This document shows, in pieces, positions 8,891-17,144 of a DNA stretch of 64,000 nucleotides. Source of the stretch: Algoriphagus hitonicola. Lineage in GTDB: Bacteria; Bacteroidota; Bacteroidia; Cytophagales; Cyclobacteriaceae. The position numbers were made by a program, and so were the translations under genes. The stretch is from the NCBI RefSeq assembly GCF_900113375.1, contig NZ_FOPC01000017.1, positions 1-64,000 of the forward strand, read 5' to 3'. The notes beneath the pieces were generated by a model that was not told where the DNA came from, ran no database searches, and was given only the letters and a program-made list of their open reading frames with translations. How positions within the stretch are numbered: position 1 is the first letter of the stretch; each line of letters opens with the position of its first letter.

Positions 8891-9444
8891 ACATAGTTAA
8901 TTTATTTTTTAGGCTATTCTTAACCTTCAATGCAACATCATTGATTCTAGTAGTGTTCTTGGTTAAAGAAGAGGTTACAGTCAATAAGCTAAGCCCGTAT
9001 CTCGATAGCTTGCCAGCTTTTGTTTCCTACATTATCTATTTTCTTGTGCCAGTAATTTTTACCTTTTTAAGCGTGTTGCTTGCAAAAGGATTGGGTGATG
9101 ATAGCATTGAAAAAGAAGGAGAAAACAACTCACCGATAACAGCGATAGAGCAGGCGAACAATGCGTATTTACCTAGCTATTTGGGGTATTTTTTTGTCGC
9201 TCTAAGTGTTCCGTTTTATGACACATTGATTTTTGTTTTTGCCATTTTGTTCATTTTCACGTTTTTGTCTCAAACATTATACTTCAATCCTCTTTTCCTT
9301 TTCTTCGGATTTCACTTTTACTATCTGACTACAGAGAATAACATCAAAATATTCCTCATAACGAAAAGAATTCTGAAAGACCCAAAAGGCTTGGAGTTTC
9401 CAGAATTGAAACGAATAAACGACTTCACGTTTATTGAAATTTAA
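8887..9444 (+). CDS. Multi-pass membrane protein, KwaA-like
   Basis: The 185-residue protein has about four hydrophobic segments: roughly residues 5-25, 45-65, 98-118 and 120-150. A polar loop (GDDSIEKEGENNS) follows the second. The start ATG overlaps the hsdR stop (ATGA), so it is translated as part of the restriction operon. The pairing with the next gene recalls the Kiwa phage-defence system, in which a four-helix membrane protein (KwaA) accompanies a DUF4868 protein (KwaB). No sequence motif proves the assignment; it rests on size, topology and partner. An unrelated membrane sensor of the defence operon is the alternative. Confidence 0.5.
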   Translation: MNIVNLFFRLFLTFNATSLILVVFLVKEEVTVNKLSPYLDSLPAFVSYIIYFLVPVIFTFLSVLLAKGLGDDSIEKEGENNSPITAIEQANNAYLPSYLGYFFVALSVPFYDTLIFVFAILFIFTFLSQTLYFNPLFLFFGFHFYYLTTENNIKIFLITKRILKDPKGLEFPELKRINDFTFIEI

Positions 9445-9448
9445 AAAT

Positions 9449-10270
9449 ATGAATCATCTATTAGCTAGAACAAAAGGAAAGAAGGGAAAGCTTTATAAAG
9501 TGCTTTCTAAACAGGACATATATAGTTTACCAGATGATCTTGATAGTACTGTTGTCTTTGATTCAGATTACAAATTAGAAGATGATGAATGGTTTGCCAT
9601 TGCAAACTTTTCAGAAGAAGAATACTGCTTAGATTTTTTAAAGAACAAGTTTGTGTCTGCTGAATATGTTCAAATCCCTAAGTCTGAATTCACAAAGATG
9701 GAATTTTTATGTGCCTATCAAAGTGGTGTGTTTTATTTTCAAAAAGTGACCTCTAGCCAAATTATAAGACGCAAATACTTTTCAATATCAGATGACCCTG
9801 TATTGAAAGACCAAGAGCCAATTGTCATCATAAACAGTATGGCTGATGCAATTTATGTGAAGGACAATGATACATTATATTTCAAGAAGCTCACCTCAAT
9901 AACAACTATTTTCAAAGGCATCTATAAACTATACAAAGAAGCAACTCAAGAAGAAACGGAAGAGTTTTTACAAAATGACTTCATTAATTTATCAGAAGAC
10001 TATTCGGCTGATTCAGTCAAAAAGGCAAACAGGAAGAGAATTGCAATGGCTATGGAAACATTGCAAAAATTTAGTCCAAAGGAGAAAAAGAGTATTTTCC
10101 GTTATATCCGAGAATATTGTGAAGACTTAGACTATGATGAGAAAAAGGGAGAATTCAACATTTCCAAGGAGGATGAATTGAAGAAGTTGCTTTTCGGAAT
10201 AGAAGAACGTTATTACACAACAAGACAAGGAAAAGAAAAAAGATTAGCAAACTCTGTAACGAAGCTATGA
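9449..10270 (+). CDS. KwaB/DUF4868-like cytosolic protein
   Basis: The 273-residue soluble protein is the last gene of cassette 1. ATG 9449, four bases after the preceding stop, is preferred to a TTG fifteen bases earlier. The central region (FYFQKVTSSQIIRRKYFSI, then PIVIINSMADAIYVKDNDT and LYFKKLTSITTIFKGIYKLY, about 95-165) reads like the DUF4868 core of KwaB proteins: a strand ending in a 'this is the value I hold' type loop, then an F-x-x-IF helix. A charged helical C-terminus follows. Known KwaB proteins are somewhat longer. The Kiwa assignment is tentative and relies on this resemblance together with the membrane partner upstream. Confidence 0.5.
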   Translation: MNHLLARTKGKKGKLYKVLSKQDIYSLPDDLDSTVVFDSDYKLEDDEWFAIANFSEEEYCLDFLKNKFVSAEYVQIPKSEFTKMEFLCAYQSGVFYFQKVTSSQIIRRKYFSISDDPVLKDQEPIVIINSMADAIYVKDNDTLYFKKLTSITTIFKGIYKLYKEATQEETEEFLQNDFINLSEDYSADSVKKANRKRIAMAMETLQKFSPKEKKSIFRYIREYCEDLDYDEKKGEFNISKEDELKKLLFGIEERYYTTRQGKEKRLANSVTKL

Positions 10271-10288
10271 TGCCACCGCTCAACAGCC

Positions 10289-10348
10289 ACACACATTGCC
10301 AAGCCGCTCAAACCAGCCGCACGAGCCAAAGCTTGTCAATAAGTGTGT
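10289..10348 (+). repeat. CACATTTG-type hairpin, copy b
   Basis: ACACACATTGCCAAGC (10289-10304) pairs with GCTTGTCAATAAGTGTGT (10331-10348). The loop (CGCTCAAACCA, then GCACGAGCCAAA) is nearly the same as the loop of copy d at 15425, which shows common descent rather than chance pairing. It lies 18 bases after the KwaB-like stop codon and before the attC-like site that closes cassette 1. Confidence 0.65.
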
Positions 10349-10383
10349 CTAAGCCAACGCACGGACGAAAAGAAAGCACGGGC

Positions 10384-10515
10384 ATACAACATTGTATAAG
10401 CGTAATGCGGGCTGAACGGCTAAAAATAAGCATTTTTGCTTCTAATAAACATTGCGGTATGCGGACAGTGAATCGCTCCGAAACCCCGCACTACGCTTAT
10501 ACTTGGCCGTTGTGT
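10384..10515 (+). other. attC-like site 1 (end of cassette 1)
   Basis: The site is a 132-base imperfect palindrome with the left core ATACAAC (10384-10390) and the right core GTTGTGT (10509-10515). Inside these, GTATAAGCGTAATGCGGG (10394-10411) pairs with 10485-10502 with one mismatch. The spacers next to the cores are unequal (3 and 6 bases). The apical loop contains a small AAGCA/TGCTT hairpin. This paired-arm layout with a large loop and short terminal cores is that of integron attC sites. The right core is the start of cassette 2. Confidence 0.75.
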
Positions 10516-10874
10516 TTAATAGCCGCCAAGACACTTTGGTACTTTTAATGAGCGACAGAAAAAAATAAAAATAAAATGACTGACACGGTTTCCATAGGAC
10601 AGTTTACGGTTGACAACCAATCTGTTGCTCAAAATCAACCTCGGTGGACTTGGACTATTGGACGATTCCGTGCAAACCGACATCTTTATAGCACAGAGAC
10701 GATGAGGACTGACCAAGAAGAAAAAATAAAAAGCCCCTGCTTCGCATTTTTGAAAATTCCTGCAACCGCACATTGCACACATTTGCAAAGCCTCACAAGC
10801 CAATACACCACCCAAGCTTTGCAAAAGAGTGCAATTTTGCCAGCCCAACTTGTGTTATCGAGTTATTAAACGCC
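10516..10874. other. Leader of cassette 2, no convincing gene
   Basis: The stretch between attC-like site 1 and the large ATPase gene holds repeat copy c (10772-10835) and little else that can be supported. A 97-codon frame from 10576 runs straight through the hairpin and ends in repeat sequence. The phrases CTGACACGGT (10579-10588) and TACGGTTGACA also occur in the loop of attC-like site 2, so part of this leader may derive from an older, decayed recombination site. Confidence 0.45.
10772..10835 (+). repeat. CACATTTG/CAAAAGAG hairpin, copy c
   Basis: The left arm (10772-10791) pairs with the right arm (10816-10835) at 18 of 20 positions around a 24-base loop. Both mismatches fall in the CACATTTG versus CTCTTTTG segment, as in copies a and d. 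It sits 40 bases before the start codon of the ATPase gene, at the beginning of cassette 2, and mirrors copy a at the beginning of cassette 1. Confidence 0.7.
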
Positions 10875-13800
10875 ATGAATATGATGAGTTTTGAAAATCA
10901 GGTTAGAGCACTTATAGAAGATACAAGAAAGTTTTGCAAAAACCACTCTGACCGAATGGTGAGTGAATACAAGAAGGAAAAAAGTACAGCGAAGGAGTAC
11001 AAGGGTAGAGAAATATTAGAATTAATTCAAAACGCAGATGATGCTAAATCAGATTCTATTCTGCTGAGTCTCGATACAAAAAGAAACACCTTAACAATAG
11101 CAAATCAAGGGGATCCTTTTACCATCCAGGGGGTGCGTTCCCTCATGATTCCCAACCTTAGTCCTAAAATCAAGAAATCCTATATCGGAAACAAGGGCTT
11201 AGGATTTAGAGCTATTCTTAACTGGGCCGTCAATATTAACGTTAAATGCAACGGAGTAGCACTAGAATTCTCAGAAGAAATTGTTAAAGAGGAATTTAAG
11301 ACAATATTTGAAGATAAAACAAGAGAAAGAATATTGCAGGAATGGGAATTTAAAAAAAAGGTTATTCCAATTCCAATTTTAGCTATCCCCAAAGTGGACA
11401 AAGAAAGCGAAACAAATAACGACTGGACCACAAAAATTGAAATCAAATTTGACCCATCAATAATTAATCAAATTGAAAAACAGATTAAAGAACTTCGTGA
11501 CGAAGTATTGCTTTTTTTAAATAATATCAATTCCATTCGGATTAAAGGAGCTACAGAAAAAATGATTCAAAGGGAACCGATAGGTAACGGGTTCAGGATT
11601 GCAGAAAAGAAATGGAAAATATACTCTGAGGAAAATGAACTGCCTAAGAAATATCAAGATAAAGATCAACAAGAAAAAGAACATTATTCTCTAAAACTTG
11701 CGCTTCAAGATGATTTAACGGATAACGTAAATGTCCTGTTTAATTATTTGCCGACCAAAGTTAATGTTGATTTCCCTATGGTAATTCACGGGACATTTGA
11801 GTTAGACGATTCCAGAAATCAATTAATTGAATCAGATAAGAATGAATTTGTCTTAGATAAACTCATTGATTTAATCATAGCAACTGCAAAGAAAATTAAA
11901 GAAACCGGTAGAATAGAGGCTACTTGGAATCCGTTAAGATTGTTGATTTATAAAAACACCAACAAGGTTTTAGAAGACCTGTCATTCTATAATAAAATTG
12001 AAGACAAGAAAGACAATCTTGAAATTTACCCCTGTCTTGACGATCAATATCGTTTAAAAAAGGATGTGTATTTTTACTCTAACGCATTTTCAGAATTTAT
12101 CATTGCGTCAAAGCAAACAAGGCTTTTCCCAGAGATATTAAAACCAATCCCTAAAGGCATACCTACAGACGATATCATTTTCTCCCAATATCAGGATTCA
12201 GTCTTTGCTGAAAAGATTGATGCACTAAGTCGTGAGTTGAAGACCATAGAACAGAGAGCAGAGCTAATTTATTTACTATCATCTGATAGCATCTTCGCAA
12301 GAGAAAATAGGAAATATGCACTGTTGACAAATCAAAAAAACAAACTCATTTCCAAGGATACAGTTGTATATACCCCTAAAACGAAAGATGAAGCAAAGTT
12401 TCCATTACCAGATTTCATCAAACTTGATTTCATCAACAATTCTTTGTACGAAAAACTCCTTGAGAAATTTGAGCTTGAATCTAGCCACGGACAAGCGCGT
12501 GAACTACAGAGAAAAATAAGATCAATAATCAATATTCAGAGTTATGAACCGGTTCCCGTGCTCGAAAAAATCATTACTGGTACGAGAGGCGAAATCAAAA
12601 AATATCCCAAACGGAAGCAGGAGTTCGTTATTTCGATGATTCAGTCTTTGTTTCACATTAGAAAGAATAATCTTGATGAAAAAACCAAGTTGCCAGAAAA
12701 CGTGAAAGTTGATATAATCAATAAGAATGGAGCGTTGGCCAATATTAAACTTTGTTATCTGAGTAAGGATTACCCGTCAGGAGAATTAACAGAGGATATT
12801 TTTGATAACATTTACAAGCGGAGTGAGTTTATTGCTAATAGGAAAAAATTTAAGCTCCAAGATGAAGATCCCCAAGAGGTTGAAGACTTTTTCATCTGGA
12901 TGGGAGTAAATAAGCATACACAGTTTGAGAAATTGAAGAATCCAGTTGATTATCAGGATTTTATTTTTAAAAAAATAGAAAAGCCTGCCGGATATCACGA
13001 GGGAGAAACAGAGGTTAGTACTATAAAGGATTTTGGAGTTATTATTGAAAAACTGTCCCGGGAGAAAGCTGTACTCTGGATATTAAAGGACAATTTTATT
13101 AAGCAACAATTCGATCTTAGCGGAAACCAAGACAACCTACGTTGGAAGAAAAAGAGCGAATGGTATTTTCATTATTCTATTCACAATAAACCCTCCTACA
13201 TCTTATACCAATTTCATCGGACAGAATTATTTAAAGATTTCATTATAGACGATTATAATGTGCCTTTTCTGAACCCCTTTGAATTTAACTTTAACCACCC
13301 ATTATATGCGAAATATGGTGTTCAAAGAAGGGATATAGAGAACATAGTTCTTAAAATTGGTGCTAAAGAGTCATTTGAAAGTATTAGCATCGACAGGGTC
13401 ATGAATATTTTGAAAAATCTTCCAGAAACAAATCATGATGGTAGGTTTACACAGAAGATTTATCGTCTCTCTCTTGAACATTACAAGCGAAATAAATCTG
13501 AATTGCCAGAAAAGGACTTTCCTCTGTATGCCCAAAACGGGAGTTCAGGAAAGTATGAACCGAATTCAGTGGTGTATTATTCAGATAACATTACTCTGCC
13601 AAAAAAAATTATAGATAGTAAACCTTTATTGAATCTTCCTCCTCGATCAGGGGAAGATCAAATATCAAAATTCTTTAGGACGAAGACATTTAAAGATATT
13701 ACACTAAAAATTAAAAAGCCTATTGAAATTAATAAATCGCTAACTGATAATTTTTCCACAGAATTCAAAAAAATTCTTCCATATCTTTTTTGTTTTAGGC

Positions 13801-15446
13801 TGAATAAAATTAACAGCCAAAAACAAAAGGAAAAGGAAGCGAAGACACTCAAAGGGATTGGGATCAATATCTACCATAAATGTCATTATACAACGGGTGC
13901 ATCTAAACTTGAACCACTTGAAATTAATGACTTTATCAATGAGGGGAGTAATTTTCACATCCGAGCAAAGGATGTAGATGTAAATGGTCTAAAATCGGAT
14001 TCAGGATTTTGCGATGCCTTCGCTGAAATAATGTGCATTGTTCTAAATGTAAATGATCATAGAAACGAATTCCGCTTTGCGTTTAAGAATGACAGAAAAG
14101 ATACAGAGCATTCGATATTACATGATTTGGGTTCGGAAATATTAGATGAAGCTAAGCAACTAATGGGTGTATCCAATTACGAGAGAAATTTCTGGCATAC
14201 AATTTTCATGCTCAAGCAAATTGAAATTGAAGGAATTAGAGATACTGATCACATTATAGAAATTGCTCAAACTAAGTTAAACTTAAATATTACCGATTGT
14301 CTTAATTATATAGATTTTGAAGATCTTTCTAACAAATCGAATTATGAATATCTGAAAGAACTGTTCAATATTTTACGACTTTCACCTGCTGATTTTAACA
14401 TTATTTCTGAAATGGAGATTAATCTCACAAATTACCATCTTGAAAAAATAAGAATGGCAATGTTAAATTATGAAAATGACTTTAAAAATATTCTTTGGCA
14501 TAAGCTATCCAAAAATAGAAATGAGCAGGAATTATTTCTTAATAAGATTTTTTCTTTTACTAAAGATTACCCTGAGTATCTAACCGAGGAATTAAATAAA
14601 TACAATACCCTGTTTGAGTGTCCTTATGCTGAAATAATAAATGATTATGCACGAAGCATTTTTTCTATAAACCTTGATGATCCAATAGAGGCAAAAGATT
14701 ACGAATCAATTCTGAAAAGCAACTTAAAAAAAATAGGTTGCGAAAAGGAAGATTTAAGCAATAAACATATTAGCTTGCTGTGTTTCGATGGTAATATAGA
14801 TGTAGTAAAATCGGACTTGGAAAATGAAACTCAAACTGAAAATGATGATACTGGTTCAGGTAACGATGAGCCGAATGATAATGAACTTCAAGTAAGTGTT
14901 TCATCATTAAAGAAGCCTGTATCAACAAACACCGGCAAGAAAAAGCGTAAAGGAAGTGGTGGTACGTATAGTGCAAAACGAGATAGAGAAAACAATAAAA
15001 AAGGTGAGCTGGCCGAAAAGAAAACTTATGCCCATTTGCTAAAAGAGTATGGTGAAGATAATGTAGTTTGGGTATCAAAATACTCCAGGAAAGCGGATGC
15101 AGATGATGAAGCTGGTTATGATATGAGATATAAACACCAATCAGGTGTATGGAAATATGTTGAGGTAAAGTATGTTTCATCTAACTACTTCTTTTTGTCA
15201 AAATCTGAAAAAGAATTTGGACTTGAGCACAAAGAGAATTACGAACTTGCACTAATGAAAGACGGCACCATACATTTTATTAAGGATTTTCTGATCTTCG
15301 AGCATCAACAAGAAACATTTGAAAACAACACTAAATATAAGATACAAGAAAATGACTATTTGGTATATTTTGAATTAAAACAAGATGACGAAGGCGATAA
15401 CAGTCCGGCAACATCGGACAAAGCACACACATTTGCAAGCCGCTAA
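10875..15446 (+). CDS. Sacsin-like ATPase with C-terminal DUF3883 nuclease-like domain
   Basis: The 1523-residue protein is the sole gene of cassette 2. The N-terminus is a sacsin/NOV-type GHKL ATP-binding domain: EILELIQNADDAKSD near residue 45, TIANQGDPFTIQGVRSL near 75, and IGNKGLGFRAILNW near 105. A long helical middle of unknown role follows. After a Lys/Gly-rich linker, residues from about 1375 (GELAEKKTYAHLLKEYG, GYDMRY, KYVEVKYVSS) match the DUF3883 domain, a PD-(D/E)xK-like fold. The open frame extends upstream to 10773 through a repeat, so ATG 10875 is preferred. The last residues (AHTFASR, stop) are encoded by repeat copy d. Proteins of this architecture occur in defence loci; the activity is not established here. 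Confidence 0.8.
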   Translation: MNMMSFENQVRALIEDTRKFCKNHSDRMVSEYKKEKSTAKEYKGREILELIQNADDAKSDSILLSLDTKRNTLTIANQGDPFTIQGVRSLMIPNLSPKIKKSYIGNKGLGFRAILNWAVNINVKCNGVALEFSEEIVKEEFKTIFEDKTRERILQEWEFKKKVIPIPILAIPKVDKESETNNDWTTKIEIKFDPSIINQIEKQIKELRDEVLLFLNNINSIRIKGATEKMIQREPIGNGFRIAEKKWKIYSEENELPKKYQDKDQQEKEHYSLKLALQDDLTDNVNVLFNYLPTKVNVDFPMVIHGTFELDDSRNQLIESDKNEFVLDKLIDLIIATAKKIKETGRIEATWNPLRLLIYKNTNKVLEDLSFYNKIEDKKDNLEIYPCLDDQYRLKKDVYFYSNAFSEFIIASKQTRLFPEILKPIPKGIPTDDIIFSQYQDSVFAEKIDALSRELKTIEQRAELIYLLSSDSIFARENRKYALLTNQKNKLISKDTVVYTPKTKDEAKFPLPDFIKLDFINNSLYEKLLEKFELESSHGQARELQRKIRSIINIQSYEPVPVLEKIITGTRGEIKKYPKRKQEFVISMIQSLFHIRKNNLDEKTKLPENVKVDIINKNGALANIKLCYLSKDYPSGELTEDIFDNIYKRSEFIANRKKFKLQDEDPQEVEDFFIWMGVNKHTQFEKLKNPVDYQDFIFKKIEKPAGYHEGETEVSTIKDFGVIIEKLSREKAVLWILKDNFIKQQFDLSGNQDNLRWKKKSEWYFHYSIHNKPSYILYQFHRTELFKDFIIDDYNVPFLNPFEFNFNHPLYAKYGVQRRDIENIVLKIGAKESFESISIDRVMNILKNLPETNHDGRFTQKIYRLSLEHYKRNKSELPEKDFPLYAQNGSSGKYEPNSVVYYSDNITLPKKIIDSKPLLNLPPRSGEDQISKFFRTKTFKDITLKIKKPIEINKSLTDNFSTEFKKILPYLFCFRLNKINSQKQKEKEAKTLKGIGINIYHKCHYTTGASKLEPLEINDFINEGSNFHIRAKDVDVNGLKSDSGFCDAFAEIMCIVLNVNDHRNEFRFAFKNDRKDTEHSILHDLGSEILDEAKQLMGVSNYERNFWHTIFMLKQIEIEGIRDTDHIIEIAQTKLNLNITDCLNYIDFEDLSNKSNYEYLKELFNILRLSPADFNIISEMEINLTNYHLEKIRMAMLNYENDFKNILWHKLSKNRNEQELFLNKIFSFTKDYPEYLTEELNKYNTLFECPYAEIINDYARSIFSINLDDPIEAKDYESILKSNLKKIGCEKEDLSNKHISLLCFDGNIDVVKSDLENETQTENDDTGSGNDEPNDNELQVSVSSLKKPVSTNTGKKKRKGSGGTYSAKRDRENNKKGELAEKKTYAHLLKEYGEDNVVWVSKYSRKADADDEAGYDMRYKHQSGVWKYVEVKYVSSNYFFLSKSEKEFGLEHKENYELALMKDGTIHFIKDFLIFEHQQETFENNTKYKIQENDYLVYFELKQDDEGDNSPATSDKAHTFASR

Positions 15447-15483
15447 AAAACAATCGCACAAACCAAAGCTTGCAAAAGAGTGT
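15425..15483 (+). repeat. CACATTTG/CAAAAGAG hairpin, copy d
   Basis: ACACACATTTGCAAGC (15425-15440) pairs with GCTTGCAAAAGAGTGT (15468-15483), 14 of 16 positions. The loop is nearly the same as in copy b. The stop codon of the ATPase gene (15444-15446) lies inside the loop, so the hairpin overlaps the coding end. It closes the gene part of cassette 2. Confidence 0.7.
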
Positions 15484-15586
15484 ACTTTAAACGACTGAAT
15501 GGAAATTTTCAAAAATGCCCCACGCGCAACAAAAAAAGAAAAGGACAAAGTACTATAAAGAAACAGTAGGGAAGGCGGCTACTAAA

Positions 15587-15718
15587 ACACAACAAATGCT
15601 TTAGGCAATGGCGGCTGACACGGTAAAAATGAACATTAAAACACATAATAAACATACGGTTTCGGTTGACAGTGACGAACTTCTAAATCGCCACTGCCCA
15701 TAGCCAGAGCCGTTGTAG
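15587..15718 (+). other. attC-like site 2 (end of cassette 2)
   Basis: The left core is ACACAAC (15587-15593) and the right core GTTGTAG (15712-15718). The inner arms GGCAATGGCG (15604-15613) and CGCCACTGCC (15689-15698) pair with one mismatch. Reading back from the left core gives GTTGTGTTT then TAGCCGCC, which repeats the beginning of cassette 2 at 10509 apart from one small indel. The 140 bases between the ATPase stop and this site hold only repeat copy d and low-information sequence. Confidence 0.75.
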
Positions 15719-15738
15719 CACATTTAAAAAGAACCCAC

Positions 15739-16083
15739 ATGAGAGTGATTATTGCCATTTTGATTTTAATAACACCCACAATTTCATATTCACAAGACTA
15801 TGAAGAACATGATGTGGAAGAATTTTACAAGAAAATTGAACTTGAAAGCGGAACCCTTGACGAAGATGGAGACGAAATAGATTTCATTTTCGTTGAGACT
15901 GAACTCGACCAAGGACAATATGAAATTGAAATAACCGATGGACCGGGAGACTTGTACGAAATAAAGGGAACGGACTACTTTATCAAGTTCAAGTTTTACT
16001 ATGGATATGCAGGTTATGGAGAAGAAGGAATATTAGATGTTGGCACTTCTGCTTGGTCAAGTACATTTTATAAAAAAGAATGA
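15739..16083 (+). CDS. Small exported protein of unknown function
   Basis: The 114-residue protein begins with a clear signal peptide (MRVIIAILILITPTISYSQ, cleavage expected after TISYS). The mature part is very acidic (about residues 20-60) and ends in an aromatic-rich stretch with YYGYAGYGEEG. I do not recognise a family. It opens cassette 3, 20 bases after the right core of attC-like site 2, and overlaps the following gene by four bases (ATGA), so the two are probably made together. Short exported proteins of unknown role are common cassette cargo. Confidence 0.7.
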   Translation: MRVIIAILILITPTISYSQDYEEHDVEEFYKKIELESGTLDEDGDEIDFIFVETELDQGQYEIEITDGPGDLYEIKGTDYFIKFKFYYGYAGYGEEGILDVGTSAWSSTFYKKE

Positions 16084-16835
16084 AGGAAAAATCTCCAGAA
16101 GAAATTTTCGTAAAGGAACTTGAAAGACTTCTTCTTGCTGCAAAAGAAAAGGACGAGTTTGAATATGTGTGTGCGTTAATGAATTTTAGTGGCATGGGAG
16201 ACGCAAGAGCTCTCAGTCATATCTATGAAAGTCAAGAACTTCTATTTCAGGTAAGTGAACAGATTAAAGCAGCAAAAAACCTAAATGAAGCCACTAGATT
16301 TTTCCTCTTATTGTATTGCCACATTTTCGAGATGGATGAGTTTTATAATATCATTGGCAATATGCTCAGAATTACTCTCGGTGAGAGATATGGTGTCTTA
16401 CTTTACAACTCACCAACTATAAAACCAGAACTAAAACCCGCAAATAAGATTGATAAGTTGGCAAGTCTTGCTAAAAAGGCAAAATTCGAGTTATTAACTG
16501 ACACTGTTTATAGCCTTTATTCAAGTCCTTTAAGAAATTCTTTTTTTCACTCCTCATATTCATTAAGTGGAGACAACTATCACATTGTTTCAGGTAAGAA
16601 TTTTAAGATTAATGGTGTTATGACACCAATGGCTAGTATTAGAGATTATGTAATACCCATGACACAATCGACAGTAAACATGGGCGGAAACTTTTTTAAC
16701 GTACTTAACCAAGCCAGACTGTCATATAAAGAGAATAAAACTGTAATTGGCAGACTGCAACCCGATGGTGTTAAAATTGAAATTATGGGTCACCCAGAAA
16801 ATGGACTAAGTGGCTTTAGAACAATAAATGAATAA
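16080..16835 (+). CDS. HEPN-like protein of unknown function
   Basis: The 251-residue soluble protein is not assigned to a named family. Its first 130 residues are largely helical. Near residues 150-157 it has LRNSFFHSSY, which fits the Rx4H signature of HEPN-domain ribonucleases and the RN-x-x-x-H form common among them. The second half contains Gly-rich segments and a C-terminal beta-like tail. Its start overlaps the exported protein's stop (ATGA). In a defence island a HEPN toxin is plausible, but one motif is thin evidence and a non-enzymatic HEPN fold is possible. The gene ends seven bases before attC-like site 3. Confidence 0.55.
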   Translation: MKEKSPEEIFVKELERLLLAAKEKDEFEYVCALMNFSGMGDARALSHIYESQELLFQVSEQIKAAKNLNEATRFFLLLYCHIFEMDEFYNIIGNMLRITLGERYGVLLYNSPTIKPELKPANKIDKLASLAKKAKFELLTDTVYSLYSSPLRNSFFHSSYSLSGDNYHIVSGKNFKINGVMTPMASIRDYVIPMTQSTVNMGGNFFNVLNQARLSYKENKTVIGRLQPDGVKIEIMGHPENGLSGFRTINE

Positions 16836-16842
16836 AAACGTG

Positions 16843-16915
16843 CTACAACAACTAGGTTTTCGTCGCGTGCGAAGCACAGCCCGTCCCGATGATAATCGGG
16901 AAACGATGAAACCGC
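16843..16915 (+). other. attC-like site 3, left part (interrupted by the IS)
   Basis: The left core CTACAAC (16843-16849) is preceded by GTG; the reverse complement GTTGTAGCAC equals the start of cassette 3. GGTTTTCGTCG (16855-16865) can pair with CGATGAAACC (16905-16914). The expected right core GTTAGCG lies at 19294-19300, beyond the inserted element. Joining 16915 to 19291 restores a palindrome of ordinary attC size. A second palindrome, TCCCGAT-GATA-ATCGGGA (16884-16901), occupies the loop. Confidence 0.6.
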
Positions 16916-17049
16916 TGTTGCACGAAACCGGTGAGGTGCCTATGGGGATTGAGTCGGTATTTTTGGAGGCAAACGAGGTGTCCACTAAGATTGAAAAGTA
17001 ATCCCTGCCATCAGATTCAGTATCGAATCAAAAAAATTAGATCATTTTG

Positions 17050-17083
17050 AGCCCTTCCAGACCTGTTTTGGAAGGGCTTTTTT
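17050..17083 (+). terminator. Intrinsic terminator inside the IS
   Basis: AGCCCTTCCA (17050-17059) pairs perfectly with TGGAAGGGCT (17069-17078) and is followed by a run of six T. It would stop plus-strand transcription entering the element from cassette 3. Confidence 0.8.
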
Positions 17084-17144
17084 GTGGCATTGGCATAGCT
17101 TCGCCCCTCCTGCGGCGGGCAGGCACCCTGATCAAAATCAGGAA

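Noticed and set aside
10267-10548. Open frame overlapping attC-like site 1
   Set aside because: It overlaps the preceding stop and translates repeat copy b and both arms of the palindrome; composition is that of a structured site.
10576-10869. 97-codon frame before the large ATPase
   Set aside because: It passes through repeat copy c and has no hydrophobic core or motif; the repeat explains the open frame.
10773-10874. Upstream extension of the ATPase to an earlier ATG
   Set aside because: The extra 34 residues are encoded by the hairpin repeat; ATG 10875 gives a natural N-terminus before the ATP-binding domain.
14770-15180. 136-codon minus-strand frame inside the ATPase gene
   Set aside because: It is antisense to a well-supported domain and its His/Tyr/Leu-rich composition is that of a reversed coding strand.
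16906-17001. 31-codon frame at the left end of the IS
   Set aside because: It crosses the element boundary and matches nothing recognised; it may be a remnant but cannot be supported as a gene.
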